A DNA stretch of 64,000 nucleotides from Reichenbachiella sp. (GTDB lineage: Bacteria; Bacteroidota; Bacteroidia; Cytophagales; Cyclobacteriaceae): the NCBI RefSeq assembly GCF_033344935.1, contig NZ_JAWPMM010000001.1, positions 2,404,001 through 2,468,000 on the forward strand. The letters run 5' to 3'. Shown here one piece after another: positions 23,905 through 33,552 of this stretch. The position numbers and the translations under genes are program-made. The first letter of the stretch is position 1. Every line of letters begins with the position of its first letter. The notes under the pieces were generated by a model. That model searched no databases. It saw only the letters and a list, made by a program, of their open reading frames with translations, and was not told the origin of the DNA.

Positions 23905-25677
23905 TTAAAATTTAATTTGATACGGAATTGAAATTATAACCCTTAACCCTTGTTCTAAATCCTGCAATTCAAAATGGGTCTTTTGATTGGTCAGTTGGTT
24001 TAAATAATCAATTCGGTTTTGCGCTATTTCCATTCCCATTGATTTTCCCTTGTGTGAGGGGGTGGAGATGAACCGACCAATACCATTGTCTTCTATGATG
24101 CAGGTGAGTCTTTCTTGATTTTCCAGATACATATTTACTGAAATTTCTCCCAAACCATCTTTCTTTGAAATACCATGTTCAATACTATTCTCAAGAAACG
24201 GCTGAATAAATAAAGAAGGAACCAAGGTGCTTTCCTTATTAATTTCTTGATCAACTTCAATATCAAACTTTAGTGTATTATTGAGACGGAGACTTTCAAT
24301 TTCAACATACGTTTTTATAAGAGTAATTTCTTCGTCTAACATAATCCAATTTTCCGTTGAGTTTTCGAGTATCGACCTCATCAATTTTGAAAATTTAACC
24401 AAATAATTGCTGGCCTTTTCTGCGCCATGTTTGAACATATATTGATCAATGGAGTTGAGCGCATTGAAGATAAAATGCGGATTAATCTGAGCTCTCAGAG
24501 TTGTTAGTTTTGACTCAGCAAGATTTTTTTTGAATTCAGATTCTTTTCCTTTGGAAACGACTTTTTGTTTTTGCCAAACTAAGAATGATATCAAAAAGAG
24601 TGCTCCGATAATTCCTCCACCAGAAATCAGGTAAGTTTTATTAATAAGTTTTTGTTTTGAGATTTCCGCCTGAGCAAGAAGGTCTTTGCGTTCACTTTCA
24701 AATGCCAGATCCTTCTTGGTAAACTCCACTCTTCGATCGGAAGCCGTAATACTATCGTTGAGTGATTTAAACTGCTCATGAGCGGAAAGAGCTTCTTTAT
24801 ATTTTTTTTTTGCTTTATAGGCATCATAGAGTGTTGCATACAAGCTTTTTTGGACAAAAAGGTTGCCCTGTAATGTGGGTAGCTCTAAAGCATTCGAAGC
24901 ATAAGATTCAGCTAAATCATACTTTTTTGCTTTCAAGAAAACTTCACTAGCATTTAAATATGCTGTTGGCCTGACAATTTCAATCTGGTGTATTTCAACC
25001 AATTTCAAGGCATTTTGAATAGAAATAGTAGCTTCTTCAAAGTATCCCGCCCTTGATAGGACTAATGAAAGGTTGCTAAGCGAATTTGCTTCAACAGGAA
25101 AGTTCTTTTCTGAATGTGCACGATGAATTGCTTGTTTGTAATAATACGCAGCGGAATCTAACTCATTAAGTTCCCCGAATACATTTCCGATCAGTTGCTC
25201 CGGTATGGCATAACCGTCAAATTCATTCAAAACCCTTTTGAAAATCTTCAAAGCCAGGTCATAATCCTGTTGCTCAGTATAGATAGTGCCTATATTTAGC
25301 AGACTGCCAACCATGTGTTTTTTTAGGGAAGAATGCCGATCTGTTATGGACACAGCTCGCTGGTAGTATTCTAATGCCTTTATCGATTCTCCGTGTAGAT
25401 AATGATGAATGGTTGCAATTCTTTGGTTAGCAATGATTTGTCCCAAAGGGTACTCAATTTCCTCTGCAATTTGTAGTGTTTCAAAAGCATACTCCAATAA
25501 AGTAGAATCCGAGGGTCTGCTATAAATGCAATGTTTTGAAAAGGTATTACGCAAGTCAACATATAGCGAGTCATGGACTTCTTTGTTTTCAATTTCAATT
25601 TGCAGCGAGTCAAGAATTGGAACTTGTGCGATAAGTGAGTGTGCTCCAATAAGGAAAAAGTAGGCTAATCTGATCAT
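23905..25677 (-). CDS. TPR-containing sensor histidine kinase (LytS-like)
   Basis: 590 residues: signal peptide (MIRLAYFFLIGAHSLIAQ), a periplasmic TPR array (about 40-330), one membrane span (TYLISGGGIIGALFLISFLVW, about 349-369), a short coiled coil and a His-kinase domain. The phosphoacceptor His is in LRAQINPHFIFNALNSID (about 403). The ATP site shows PFLENSIEHGISKK and CIIEDNGIGR. It should sense an external cue and phosphorylate the adjacent LytTR regulator. Two inverted repeats lie upstream. There is no SD, as usual for Bacteroidetes. Confidence 0.9.
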   Translation of the reverse strand: MIRLAYFFLIGAHSLIAQVPILDSLQIEIENKEVHDSLYVDLRNTFSKHCIYSRPSDSTLLEYAFETLQIAEEIEYPLGQIIANQRIATIHHYLHGESIKALEYYQRAVSITDRHSSLKKHMVGSLLNIGTIYTEQQDYDLALKIFKRVLNEFDGYAIPEQLIGNVFGELNELDSAAYYYKQAIHRAHSEKNFPVEANSLSNLSLVLSRAGYFEEATISIQNALKLVEIHQIEIVRPTAYLNASEVFLKAKKYDLAESYASNALELPTLQGNLFVQKSLYATLYDAYKAKKKYKEALSAHEQFKSLNDSITASDRRVEFTKKDLAFESERKDLLAQAEISKQKLINKTYLISGGGIIGALFLISFLVWQKQKVVSKGKESEFKKNLAESKLTTLRAQINPHFIFNALNSIDQYMFKHGAEKASNYLVKFSKLMRSILENSTENWIMLDEEITLIKTYVEIESLRLNNTLKFDIEVDQEINKESTLVPSLFIQPFLENSIEHGISKKDGLGEISVNMYLENQERLTCIIEDNGIGRFISTPSHKGKSMGMEIAQNRIDYLNQLTNQKTHFELQDLEQGLRVIISIPYQIKF

Positions 25678-25746
25678 AAATTTAAGTACGAGCTAAACAA
25701 TCAATAAAGATGTTTATTTATTCGGCTATTCGCCAGTCAAGAGCGG

Positions 25747-25857
25747 ATTACCGACCGGTAATTAGAATAACTTTTCAAAAAATGATTACGAATACAGCTA
25801 ATTTACTTTCAGATACCAAAAAATGAATGACGATTAATAACTAGTGGCTACACTAGT
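25747..25857. repeat. Two inverted repeats upstream of the kinase gene
   Basis: ATTACCG-AC-CGGTAAT at 25747-25762 and ACTAGTG-GCTA-CACTAGT at 25840-25857 are both perfect. They lie in the 261-bp gap between the divergent kinase and secreted-protein genes and may be regulator sites or, for the second, a small hairpin. Confidence 0.4.
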
Positions 25858-25938
25858 ACGCCGGATGAATAATTTTCCACTTTTTTTGTATGAGCCTAAT
25901 AATTAGGCTAGTTTATCTTTTCATACATCGCAGTTCGC

Positions 25939-27840
25939 ATGAGACCATTATATCTTTTATTTATCGGTATACTTATCGGTTTATCGTTTTCAGCGTCGAG
26001 TCAAAGGGCGCAAATTTTTCCAGGAATATATCGAGCGAAAATGATTGTCCCTGTAGCCAAAAAAAAGGGGAAGAAACCAAAGCCTAAGGAAGTATTTGTA
26101 TCAATCTATAGGCTAAAATATACCTTTGCGACAAGTGGTAAAAAAACTAGACAAATCGATTTTTTTAAGTATATAGAATATTTTGAAGGAGAACGAACAA
26201 GAGAATTAATATTTGAGAGTAATATGATAACTCAGAATGAAGCTCGGACTGAAGCCGGTATGTTACATGTAACTAAGGATATACTTAATTCTTATAAGAC
26301 TTACACGGATTTTGAATGGATAAAATTTGATCAGAATAAAAAATTCTTTGCTGATTTTGATAGAGAAGATGGCCAGAATTTTATCAACGCCTATTATAAA
26401 AAAATATATAGCATACCTGCTGGACAACATTATTCAAGCAAATGGAGTGAAATATTTGATATCCGAGACATTGATTTTATTAAAAAACTAAAAATAGTAG
26501 GTGTAGGAGATAAGAAGACAATCGATGAATTTGTTGACTTAAAGCATCATGTAGATGAACAATTAAAGTCCCACATTGATTATACCGCCGAAGCATCAGC
26601 ATTAAAAAGAGAAAATGAATATTTACTTAATGATTTAGGTAAAAATATTTTAAACTCTTCTTATCATTCATTGAGTGTCTATCAATTTTACGATGAAAAT
26701 GGCTCATCTCTCATTAATGCCAGGGTAGGCAAAGAAACTTATTATTCTAACAAAGAGTATGATGACAAAACTTACTATGTTCACAAGTACCTACTTTTAA
26801 AGCACTATGAAAATGATAAAATTCTTAAAGAAGTGTATTTAAGACCAATTGATGTCAATAGTGATATCTATAACCCTCATATTTTTCTCATGGAAGTTGT
26901 CAAAGACTCTCTCCCTTTTGTTATTCCATATCAAAAACTTGTTATTGATCACTCTGGAACTAGCAAGCTGAAAATTTATGGTTTAAAGGGTAGTTGTAAT
27001 AAAGTAGAAAATTTGGAAAATTTCTATCCAGAAAGGTCTACTGATGTACTCAATCTGGCCTATGTAAAAAGGGAAAGAACAGGAGAGTTAATCAAAAAAC
27101 AAATCTATAATGATCGGAGATTCGAGCACATGATACTTACTACTGAGCTTCCCATCAGGAAAGAAAAATTTCTGATCGAGAAAGAAAAATTTCAAACATA
27201 CAGTCAAAAAGAGGCTCAAGACGAGAAACTAAGACTACTAGAGGAAAAGAAGCGCGATAGACTTGCCAAAGAAAAGTATATAAAAAAACATGGTTTCTTT
27301 TTGGAAACCAAGGAATTAAAAAACTCAGATTTAGTCCAGAAAATTTATGAAGGCAATTTCGACAGAGTCTTATTTAATCGGAATGATCTGCAGTTCACAG
27401 CAATGATCTTCAATTATATGAATTACTTCGCTAAGAACTGTTCTTCAAGCCTTCCAAATAACAAGGTTCAAATTTACAGAGACGTATGTAGCAAGGAACG
27501 GGTTACTAGGGACGGGTATGGTGTTGAAATTCGAAGAACTTGTGTAGAATGGACAGAGCAGGGAACGGAGTATTATGCTTCTCCCAAACTATACGAAGCC
27601 TATAGAACAATAAAAAATATTAATAGTAAAGAAGCATTGAAAAATGTCCTAAGTATTTGGACTCAAGGCATGAATAATAGATCTGTATCAAAAGAGATGT
27701 CTTCTTTAAAAGCTGATATGGAACAGATTATTGAACTTAATGGCTGCAATAATAAAGCACTAAAGCGATTTGAAGAAAACCTAATAAGGTTTGCCAATGA
27801 TCAACCACCAATGAAACTTGATGGCTCAATTGGAAAGTGA
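25939..27840 (+). CDS. Large exported protein, unknown
   Basis: 633 residues with a signal peptide (MRPLYLLFIGILIGLSFSASSQ). The rest is Lys/Tyr/Glu-rich without membrane segments. Residues 420-450 form a charged helix (KFQTYSQKEAQDEKLRLLEEKKRDR), and a four-cysteine stretch appears at about 496-535 (KNCSSS, RDVCSKER, RTCVEW). The C-terminal 90 residues are helical. I do not recognise the family. It may be a secreted or periplasmic protein of the flanking chromosome. Confidence 0.62.
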   Translation: MRPLYLLFIGILIGLSFSASSQRAQIFPGIYRAKMIVPVAKKKGKKPKPKEVFVSIYRLKYTFATSGKKTRQIDFFKYIEYFEGERTRELIFESNMITQNEARTEAGMLHVTKDILNSYKTYTDFEWIKFDQNKKFFADFDREDGQNFINAYYKKIYSIPAGQHYSSKWSEIFDIRDIDFIKKLKIVGVGDKKTIDEFVDLKHHVDEQLKSHIDYTAEASALKRENEYLLNDLGKNILNSSYHSLSVYQFYDENGSSLINARVGKETYYSNKEYDDKTYYVHKYLLLKHYENDKILKEVYLRPIDVNSDIYNPHIFLMEVVKDSLPFVIPYQKLVIDHSGTSKLKIYGLKGSCNKVENLENFYPERSTDVLNLAYVKRERTGELIKKQIYNDRRFEHMILTTELPIRKEKFLIEKEKFQTYSQKEAQDEKLRLLEEKKRDRLAKEKYIKKHGFFLETKELKNSDLVQKIYEGNFDRVLFNRNDLQFTAMIFNYMNYFAKNCSSSLPNNKVQIYRDVCSKERVTRDGYGVEIRRTCVEWTEQGTEYYASPKLYEAYRTIKNINSKEALKNVLSIWTQGMNNRSVSKEMSSLKADMEQIIELNGCNNKALKRFEENLIRFANDQPPMKLDGSIGK

Positions 27841-27859
27841 AAGCAGGGGGAAGCAATTA

Positions 27860-28690
27860 TCATTCGATTTTCTCAAACTCAAGAAAACGAACAAGTTCTT
27901 TTATGGCTTTTTCAAAGTCATAGCCAAAGAGTTCTTCATTTGACTTCCCCTTTGTTAAGGTCAAATGTTTGTTGCTGAAAAAGTAGGTCACCATCTTGTT
28001 CTTTTTGCCATGGCTGATACCCATACGATCCATGCTAGAATTCTGGATCAAGTCATATAATGGAAGTTTCAGAATATCCAATTCCTTCATTTCATTAGCG
28101 AGGTAAAAGATCGTGCTAACATCATTGGCCTCAAATTTTCCTTCAATCCGAACATAGTGATTGTTGCGGTCTTTGATTTTTAGGATTTGGTTAAAAGTTG
28201 AGATGCCTCTCTCATTCTTTCCCGAATGATCTGAAGCATTATAAAGTAAATAGCATTTTCTGTTGGGTGCTTGTTGTACCAGAGTGTTGCAGGTCATTTC
28301 ACCTGTTCGCAAACCATGAATGAGTTCGTGAAATTGTATTTCTCCTTCATTTTCCCAGCTTTTAATAAAGTCTTTGGCAACCTTCTCTTCCAAGCCCTTA
28401 TCAATGCTCAAGTTTAAGGTATGACCACTATAGAGTTTAATACCATAACCAAGTGCATTATCTGAGTATTGTGGAACAATGAGCTGCCCCCGCCGCATAT
28501 GATTAGGACGGAGCTGAGCCGAAGCTTCGGGTTCAATGGTTGGCATATTTGGGAAGGGATGGTTTGTCTCTTCAAGATCAATAGAAATCACCGGCTTAAC
28601 TTTGAATATCTCGTTTGGAGGTGTCTGTTGTGCAAAAAGAGAATTAGCCATCACAAGAGTACAACCAACAAATCCGCTAATGAGAGTCTT
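27860..28690 (-). CDS. Exported protein, unknown
   Basis: 276 residues from ATG 28688-28690 with a signal peptide (MKTLISGFVGCTLVMANSLFAQ). The mature part is beta-rich with KLYSGHTLNLSIDKGLEEKVAKDFIKSW and a C-terminal stretch of charged residues. No membrane segment and no motif. An upstream in-frame ATG at 28717 would bury the signal peptide. Its stop lies 20 bp from the stop of the convergent gene. Confidence 0.6.
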   Translation of the reverse strand, partial: KTLISGFVGCTLVMANSLFAQQTPPNEIFKVKPVISIDLEETNHPFPNMPTIEPEASAQLRPNHMRRGQLIVPQYSDNALGYGIKLYSGHTLNLSIDKGLEEKVAKDFIKSWENEGEIQFHELIHGLRTGEMTCNTLVQQAPNRKCYLLYNASDHSGKNERGISTFNQILKIKDRNNHYVRIEGKFEANDVSTIFYLANEMKELDILKLPLYDLIQNSSMDRMGISHGKKNKMVTYFFSNKHLTLTKGKSNEELFGYDFEKAIKELVRFLEFEKIE

Positions 28691-28830
28691 CATGATTTTT
28701 GAGAGCTTCTGAAACAAATAGTACGATCAGATCAAAGTTACTTTTTCAGATGAAGTATTCACAATTGATACGTCTTTGAAATAAAATCCAGTTCACATCA
28801 TCCCATTTCTTTCCGATAAGCCGCAAAGAG

Positions 28831-28920
28831 CTAAGCATAAAGGACTAAGACAAAAGGAAACGGAATAAACGAGCGGGGGGTAAAAGCGTTGGCTTTATGC
28901 CGTAGTCTTTTGTCGTGTCC
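28831..28920. repeat. Interleaved inverted repeats with pseudoknot-like topology
   Basis: Two 8-bp arm pairs alternate: GCATAAAG (28835-28842) with CTTTATGC (28893-28900), and GACAAAAG (28849-28856) with CTTTTGTC (28907-28914). Both sides repeat with a 14-nt period. The arms cannot nest, so an RNA would form a pseudoknot or switch. It is non-coding and locally GC-rich. Confidence 0.45.
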
Positions 28921-28981
28921 GGTGCGGGCTATCTTTGGCGCAACTGAATAGAAATGGTGTTTTATCTATTGACAATCAACT

Positions 28982-29800
28982 CTAGGATAAGTCCATACTT
29001 GTATGACGTTTTATTACTTCGGCTATGTCAGGGCGAGATGATTTAATCACATTGTTAAAAACATCTTGAATAGGAGGAGAAACCCACTTTTCAGAACCTT
29101 CTGGAGGAGTCATGCCCATTTCAAGATGATCCATATAATCGCTTGACATCATATAATGACCATTAAGGAAAAACAAATAGGACAAATGCTGAATATAGAT
29201 TTGTTTCAAGTCCTCAGAGAAAACACTCAACATGTTTTCACGAATGTTATTACCTAGATGAATACGGTTGTCGTTGTGTAACACATATCTAAAGAAATTG
29301 TAATGTGTATGAGCATTACACCGATCTCTAATCTTTTTGTATCTATCATCATTCCTTAAAAGCTCCATAATTGGTTTGAGCCTTTCTGATTTGTAGATGT
29401 ACTGCGTCATGACACGATAATCTGGAATTCTACTATTGCCTTTCATCCAGTCATTGATTTCATTTTGGGCGTGAGTTTCAATGGTGTACTCTTGCTCTAG
29501 ATAAAGATTGCAATAGATGTTTATGATTGTTGAATCAAATAGTTTTCTAAGGAGAGCATAAGCATCATTGATGCGTCCTGATTTTAAGGTCAGGTTAATG
29601 GATTCCAGCGTTCCTTGAATGGATGAATACACATAGCTATCAAGGTTAATAATACTTACAGCACCCGGCTTAATGAAGCCCATTATTGAGAATGATAGAG
29701 AGTCATAAAAGGAGTTATACTCATCGAGTTGTTTGAAGATTGGATGGGTCTTGTATTCATCACTTAATTCAAGATTACTTTCGAAATTGAAACTATTCAT
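28982..29800 (-). CDS. Unknown helical protein, possible HEPN-like
   Basis: 272 residues, soluble, almost all helical. IRDRCNAHTHYNF (about 170-182) has an Arg-x5-His spacing, like the catalytic Rx4-6H of HEPN RNases, and it sits late in a helix as in that fold. The rest shows no other motif. HEPN identity is a tentative idea, not a finding. The gene stands alone between two structured intergenic repeats. Confidence 0.5.
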   Translation of the reverse strand: MNSFNFESNLELSDEYKTHPIFKQLDEYNSFYDSLSFSIMGFIKPGAVSIINLDSYVYSSIQGTLESINLTLKSGRINDAYALLRKLFDSTIINIYCNLYLEQEYTIETHAQNEINDWMKGNSRIPDYRVMTQYIYKSERLKPIMELLRNDDRYKKIRDRCNAHTHYNFFRYVLHNDNRIHLGNNIRENMLSVFSEDLKQIYIQHLSYLFFLNGHYMMSSDYMDHLEMGMTPPEGSEKWVSPPIQDVFNNVIKSSRPDIAEVIKRHTSMDLS

Positions 29801-29898
29801 ACCAGCTACCTATAATTTTATCTATTAAGATAATGTAAGGTTTTCCTTAACTCTACAAATATGAATAGATATATCACAACCACTTATGGAAGTTTAAG

Positions 29899-29972
29899 GT
29901 AAGCGTTAGGGATAGAGCCAGCTACCGTGTAGCGGCGATAGCCCGACCCGCAGGGGAACGCCCAATATTTCT
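29899..29972. repeat. GC-rich intergenic hairpin element
   Basis: A compact GC-rich block in AT-rich surroundings begins GCGTTAGGGATAG and ends GAACGCCC. It contains the hairpin GCTAC-CGT-GTAGC and the string GATAGCCCGACCCGC. Similar strings ending AACGCCC occur between genes in many Bacteroidetes as I recall them; this is from memory and not verified. Confidence 0.4.
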
Positions 29973-30078
29973 AACAGAATACTTAATTTCTTTTTTTAGG
30001 GTTAAAAGTTAAAGTTCAGTTATTATTTATGAATTAGTTGAATGAGATTTATAGCTGTTTTGACCTAAACATTAATAC

Positions 30079-31266
30079 ATGAAGGAAGGATTTGAATTTT
30101 TTTTAGAAGAATATGTAGAGAAAAAGCAAATAGCGTATGATGAAACAAATGAAATTAGAATAGAAGTTTCTACTGATAAAGCAGAAGAGATTGTTGTTTT
30201 TTTTATCACTCTTCAAGAAAAAATAATCGAAACAAACGAGAAGAGTCCTGTTTCAGTACATATGTACTCTAAGAAAATCAGCTCAAACATATTGTTATTC
30301 GGTTTTGAAGCAAATTTTGCTATTAATTTCTATAACATCGAGTTTGATGCATGGTTGGACTTTGAAAACGCTGTATTCAAGGAGAATGTTAGGTTTCATG
30401 AATGTGACTTTTATGCCTGTAATTTTGAAAACACAACATTTGAAAGTCTTGTAGATTTCTATCAATCACACTTTCATAATGATACAAAATTTTCGCTCAC
30501 AGATTTTCTAGATAGAGCAATTTTTTCTGAAACAGTTTTTCATGAAGGAGTAATATTTATTTATATCAGGCCTGGGTCTGACACTTTCATATCTTTTGAG
30601 AGAGCCACTTTTAAAAAGGGGCTTGACCTATCTCGATCAAATTTAAACAATGCAAATCTTCAATTTTTTGGAATGAGAATGGAAGAGGATAAAATTGAGG
30701 TACTGTTAATGATTCCGTTTTATACTAACTCAAAGCATAAGAATATTCAATCTGCTCAAAATTTTAGAGAGACCTATAGGCTTATTAAACATGAGCATGA
30801 GAAAACTTCTAATAGTGTAGAATCTATTAGATACAAAATACTTGAGCTTAAAGCATATAAATATGAATTAAAATTAAGTAAAAACTATCAATTTTGGAAA
30901 AAGCAGTATTGGAGGAGGGGACAGGATAGGGCTTCACTTTTTTTAAACAGAGTGTCTAATTCTTATGGTACAAATTGGGCTAGAGCATTTTTATTTACAA
31001 TTGGTTTTGCACTGCTTTTTTTAACTATCTATTACCTGATATTTAGATTTGACTCCCATGTCGAACAAATCCCAGATTTCGGTATGGTCGTAAATTCGCT
31101 TTTATACCTATTTATCTTGACAAAATGGGACTTTATGAGCTTTTATTCTTATTACTGCAATTATGAGCCAGATTGGGTTTTGTCATGGTTATTTATAACT
31201 CGGCTGGTAATAGGATATGGGGTCTTTCAGTTTGTTCAAGCATTCAGAAGATTGAATAGGAAATAG
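30079..31266 (+). CDS. Pentapeptide-repeat membrane protein
   Basis: 395 residues. Residues 90-205 show pentapeptide-like periodicity (FENAVFKENVRFHECDFYACNFENTTFES, ATFKKGLDLSRSNLNNANLQF), which folds as a right-handed beta helix. A linker helix follows, then NSYGTNWARAFLFTIGFALLFLTIYYLIF and two more hydrophobic stretches near 340-390, giving about three membrane spans. This combination is a known uncharacterised membrane family. It has no catalytic motif. It stands alone with its own intergenic region. Confidence 0.75.
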   Translation: MKEGFEFFLEEYVEKKQIAYDETNEIRIEVSTDKAEEIVVFFITLQEKIIETNEKSPVSVHMYSKKISSNILLFGFEANFAINFYNIEFDAWLDFENAVFKENVRFHECDFYACNFENTTFESLVDFYQSHFHNDTKFSLTDFLDRAIFSETVFHEGVIFIYIRPGSDTFISFERATFKKGLDLSRSNLNNANLQFFGMRMEEDKIEVLLMIPFYTNSKHKNIQSAQNFRETYRLIKHEHEKTSNSVESIRYKILELKAYKYELKLSKNYQFWKKQYWRRGQDRASLFLNRVSNSYGTNWARAFLFTIGFALLFLTIYYLIFRFDSHVEQIPDFGMVVNSLLYLFILTKWDFMSFYSYYCNYEPDWVLSWLFITRLVIGYGVFQFVQAFRRLNRK

Positions 31267-31366
31267 CTACCGAGTTTTACTGACAGCCGTTGAGTATTCC
31301 ATATTCATTACTGTTTAATGAATTTGAAAAGTAAGCGCAGTTGGGAATTCAACCTAAAAACTACAC

Positions 31367-31606
31367 TTACCACTTGAGCCCAGAATCATTGAACGTATTT
31401 GGGAATTTTTGCATTAAATCATTGACTTCACCAATACTTCCTCCTGGTAGCGAATTATCAAACATACCCAGTGTAGTCTGGCCATGGTAAGGGATGTGAT
31501 CTGCCGTACGTTGTCCATTCCACCTGCCAGTAAGGTGAGGGTTAGGATCACTTGAAACATGTATTCTATCTCCTTTCATCGAAAAATTATCTGGAATATC
31601 TATCAT
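31367..31606 (-). CDS. Small unknown protein
   Basis: 79 residues, polar, rich in Gly, Asn, Pro, Asp and His, mostly coil and short strands (KGDRIHVSSDPNPHLTGRWNGQ). No signal or membrane segment. It is divergent from the Hsp70-like gene, whose start is 91 bp away. I do not recognise it and the coding call itself is moderate. Confidence 0.45.
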   Translation of the reverse strand: MIDIPDNFSMKGDRIHVSSDPNPHLTGRWNGQRTADHIPYHGQTTLGMFDNSLPGGSIGEVNDLMQKFPNTFNDSGLKW

Positions 31607-31696
31607 GATTTTGAAGTTATGTAAAACATATCTAACTTATTTAACGATTTTTTTATCATAGAGTTATTATAAGACTACACACCTAACCCTAAATAA

Positions 31697-33178
31697 ATGA
31701 TTGTTGGCATTGATCTGGGTACGACTAAATCTGTCATTGGCTACTGGCACGAGAATAAACCTAGAATCGTTCAAGCCAGAGGCACTCAAAGCTTACCCTC
31801 AGAAGTTTTTTTCTTAAATGACAAAGTTGCGGTTGGGCATCAACCCACAGAAAAGGAATACACCTATGTGGCCGGATTCAAAAGGCATCTTGGAAGAGAT
31901 CAGACTATCCGTATAAACTCAACACAAAGAACTCATCCACAATATGTAGCAGCCATTATTCTCAAGGAGCTCGTATCTCTCGCAGAATTGGACATGAAAG
32001 AGATGGGTTATGAAGAACAAGTAGACGAGGCTGTTATCGCCATTCCATCCCATTTTGATATATCCCAGAGGAGAGCCACATTGGAGGCGGCCTCCATTGC
32101 AGGTTTAAAGGTGAAAAGATTGATTAATGAAGCCACTGCTTCAGCATTAGAATATACAAGAAATCGCAACATTGGTGAAAAGTTATTGGTCATAGACCTT
32201 GGAGGTGGCACCTTAGACCTTTCTTACATTGAAACCATAAGTGAAGATAAAGAGCCAGACTCAGCTGCTCTACAAGTTTTAAGAATCGAAGGCGATACAT
32301 TTCTTGGTGGTCTGGATTTTGACCTCAAAATAAGAAATTGGCTCCAGGAGCAACTATTGGAGCAATTTGGCACAGAAAACATTGACCAAGCACTAAAAGA
32401 AAGCGGCACAAAAACAGACCATGACCTTCAAAAGGAAATAGCCGAGAAGAAGAAACGGTTAAGTGATCAAAAAGAAATTAGACTTCATGTACCCGCTGGA
32501 ATTATCAAAAACGGTGTTGAAATATTACCAGAGTTCATATTAACAAGAGAGAAATTCCTAGACATTACTGAACCTTTGATGAAACGAATCGTGACCAAGG
32601 TCAAGCCGCTTCTCAATTCAGAAAACAAGACCAAAGTACTATTGTTAGGCCGTGCAGGACACACCTATGGGCTTAAATCATACCTAGAAGAAAAACTCAA
32701 TATTACTTGTTATCGAGATCTAGACGCGGAGACTTGTGTGGCCAAAGGCGCTATTATTCAAAGTGCCATTTTTACTGGCGCATTGAAAGAAAGACTGGTT
32801 ATGGAAGTGCTTCAAGACAATTATGGTGTTGAGCTAGAAGATAATGGCTATCATATATTTCTCCATAAAGGAAAAATCATTCCGGCCAATGCAGCCTATG
32901 AGTTTCAGCCCAATAATAAAGAGGCAACTGAATTAAGGGTAAATATTTTAAAGGGAGGGCATGCAAAAGCATCAAAAAATACCTTAGTTCAAACGATTGT
33001 CATAAAAAGGCCGTCTGACAAAGATCAGAATAAAATAAAAATAGACTTCAAAATGAATACGGATATGGTTCTTGAGGTTGATATACAAGGATCAAGTTTC
33101 ATCATTTCTTCACCAGATGGTTTAAGCAATGATGAGGTAAGTAAATACAAGCAAAGCATCTCTAAAAAGAGCAACTAA
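31697..33178 (+). CDS. Hsp70/DnaK-like ATPase without lid
   Basis: 493 residues. The actin-fold nucleotide site is complete: phosphate 1 loop GIDLGTTKS at about 4-12, LINEATASALEY at about 139-150, phosphate 2 VIDLGGGTLDLSY at about 165-177, and the adenosine loop LLGRAGHTYGLKSYL near 315. A short beta-type region follows (about 390-493), but the alpha-helical lid and C-terminal motif of DnaK are missing. It is therefore a divergent Hsp70-type protein, not the housekeeping chaperone. It begins a five- to six-gene rightward run of mostly unknown proteins, for which it may act as ATPase switch. Confidence 0.85.
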   Translation: MIVGIDLGTTKSVIGYWHENKPRIVQARGTQSLPSEVFFLNDKVAVGHQPTEKEYTYVAGFKRHLGRDQTIRINSTQRTHPQYVAAIILKELVSLAELDMKEMGYEEQVDEAVIAIPSHFDISQRRATLEAASIAGLKVKRLINEATASALEYTRNRNIGEKLLVIDLGGGTLDLSYIETISEDKEPDSAALQVLRIEGDTFLGGLDFDLKIRNWLQEQLLEQFGTENIDQALKESGTKTDHDLQKEIAEKKKRLSDQKEIRLHVPAGIIKNGVEILPEFILTREKFLDITEPLMKRIVTKVKPLLNSENKTKVLLLGRAGHTYGLKSYLEEKLNITCYRDLDAETCVAKGAIIQSAIFTGALKERLVMEVLQDNYGVELEDNGYHIFLHKGKIIPANAAYEFQPNNKEATELRVNILKGGHAKASKNTLVQTIVIKRPSDKDQNKIKIDFKMNTDMVLEVDIQGSSFIISSPDGLSNDEVSKYKQSISKKSN

Positions 33179-33552
33179 GTAAAGTATAGATAAATACGCA
33201 TGAGCCGTCATGCAAGCATTGTGTCTCTAATTTCTTCTATAATCACAAGGTAATCAGGAAAAAAGACCCTGATTTTGATAAGACGAATTTTTTAAATAAA
33301 TTAGTTTGCAGCTTTTTTGAGAGACAACACCTAACACTGTTGCTATGAGACTCAAAAATTGCGCAGGTGTACCCGCAAATGGGCAGCATTCCTATCCATC
33401 AATTACCATCATATTTTTGTTGATCACCAACTCCGCAGGTTTGATCTTATCAGTCCTAGAGAAAGATATATCCCATCTTATTTTAATATCTAGTAATAAG
33501 CAGAATCACGAAGAATAAACCACAAAACATGTAAACCTAAACTTAAATAACC
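33179..33552. other. Intergenic gap with a possible 57-codon ORF
   Basis: This 374-bp stretch separates the Hsp70-like gene from the rest of the cassette. An ORF at 33345-33518 would encode 57 residues with one hydrophobic segment (SITIIFLLITNSAGLILSVL). It has no SD and no known relative; I treat it as possible only. No terminator is clear. Confidence 0.3.

Noticed and set aside
28820-28950. tmRNA or other known structured RNA
   Set aside because: Interleaved arms exist, but there is no tRNA-like domain or tag ORF, and I recognise no known family.
29899-29972. Integron attC site
   Set aside because: GTTAGGG and CTAAC occur, but in the reverse order from attC core sites (RYYYAAC first, GTTRRRY last); no integron integrase is seen.
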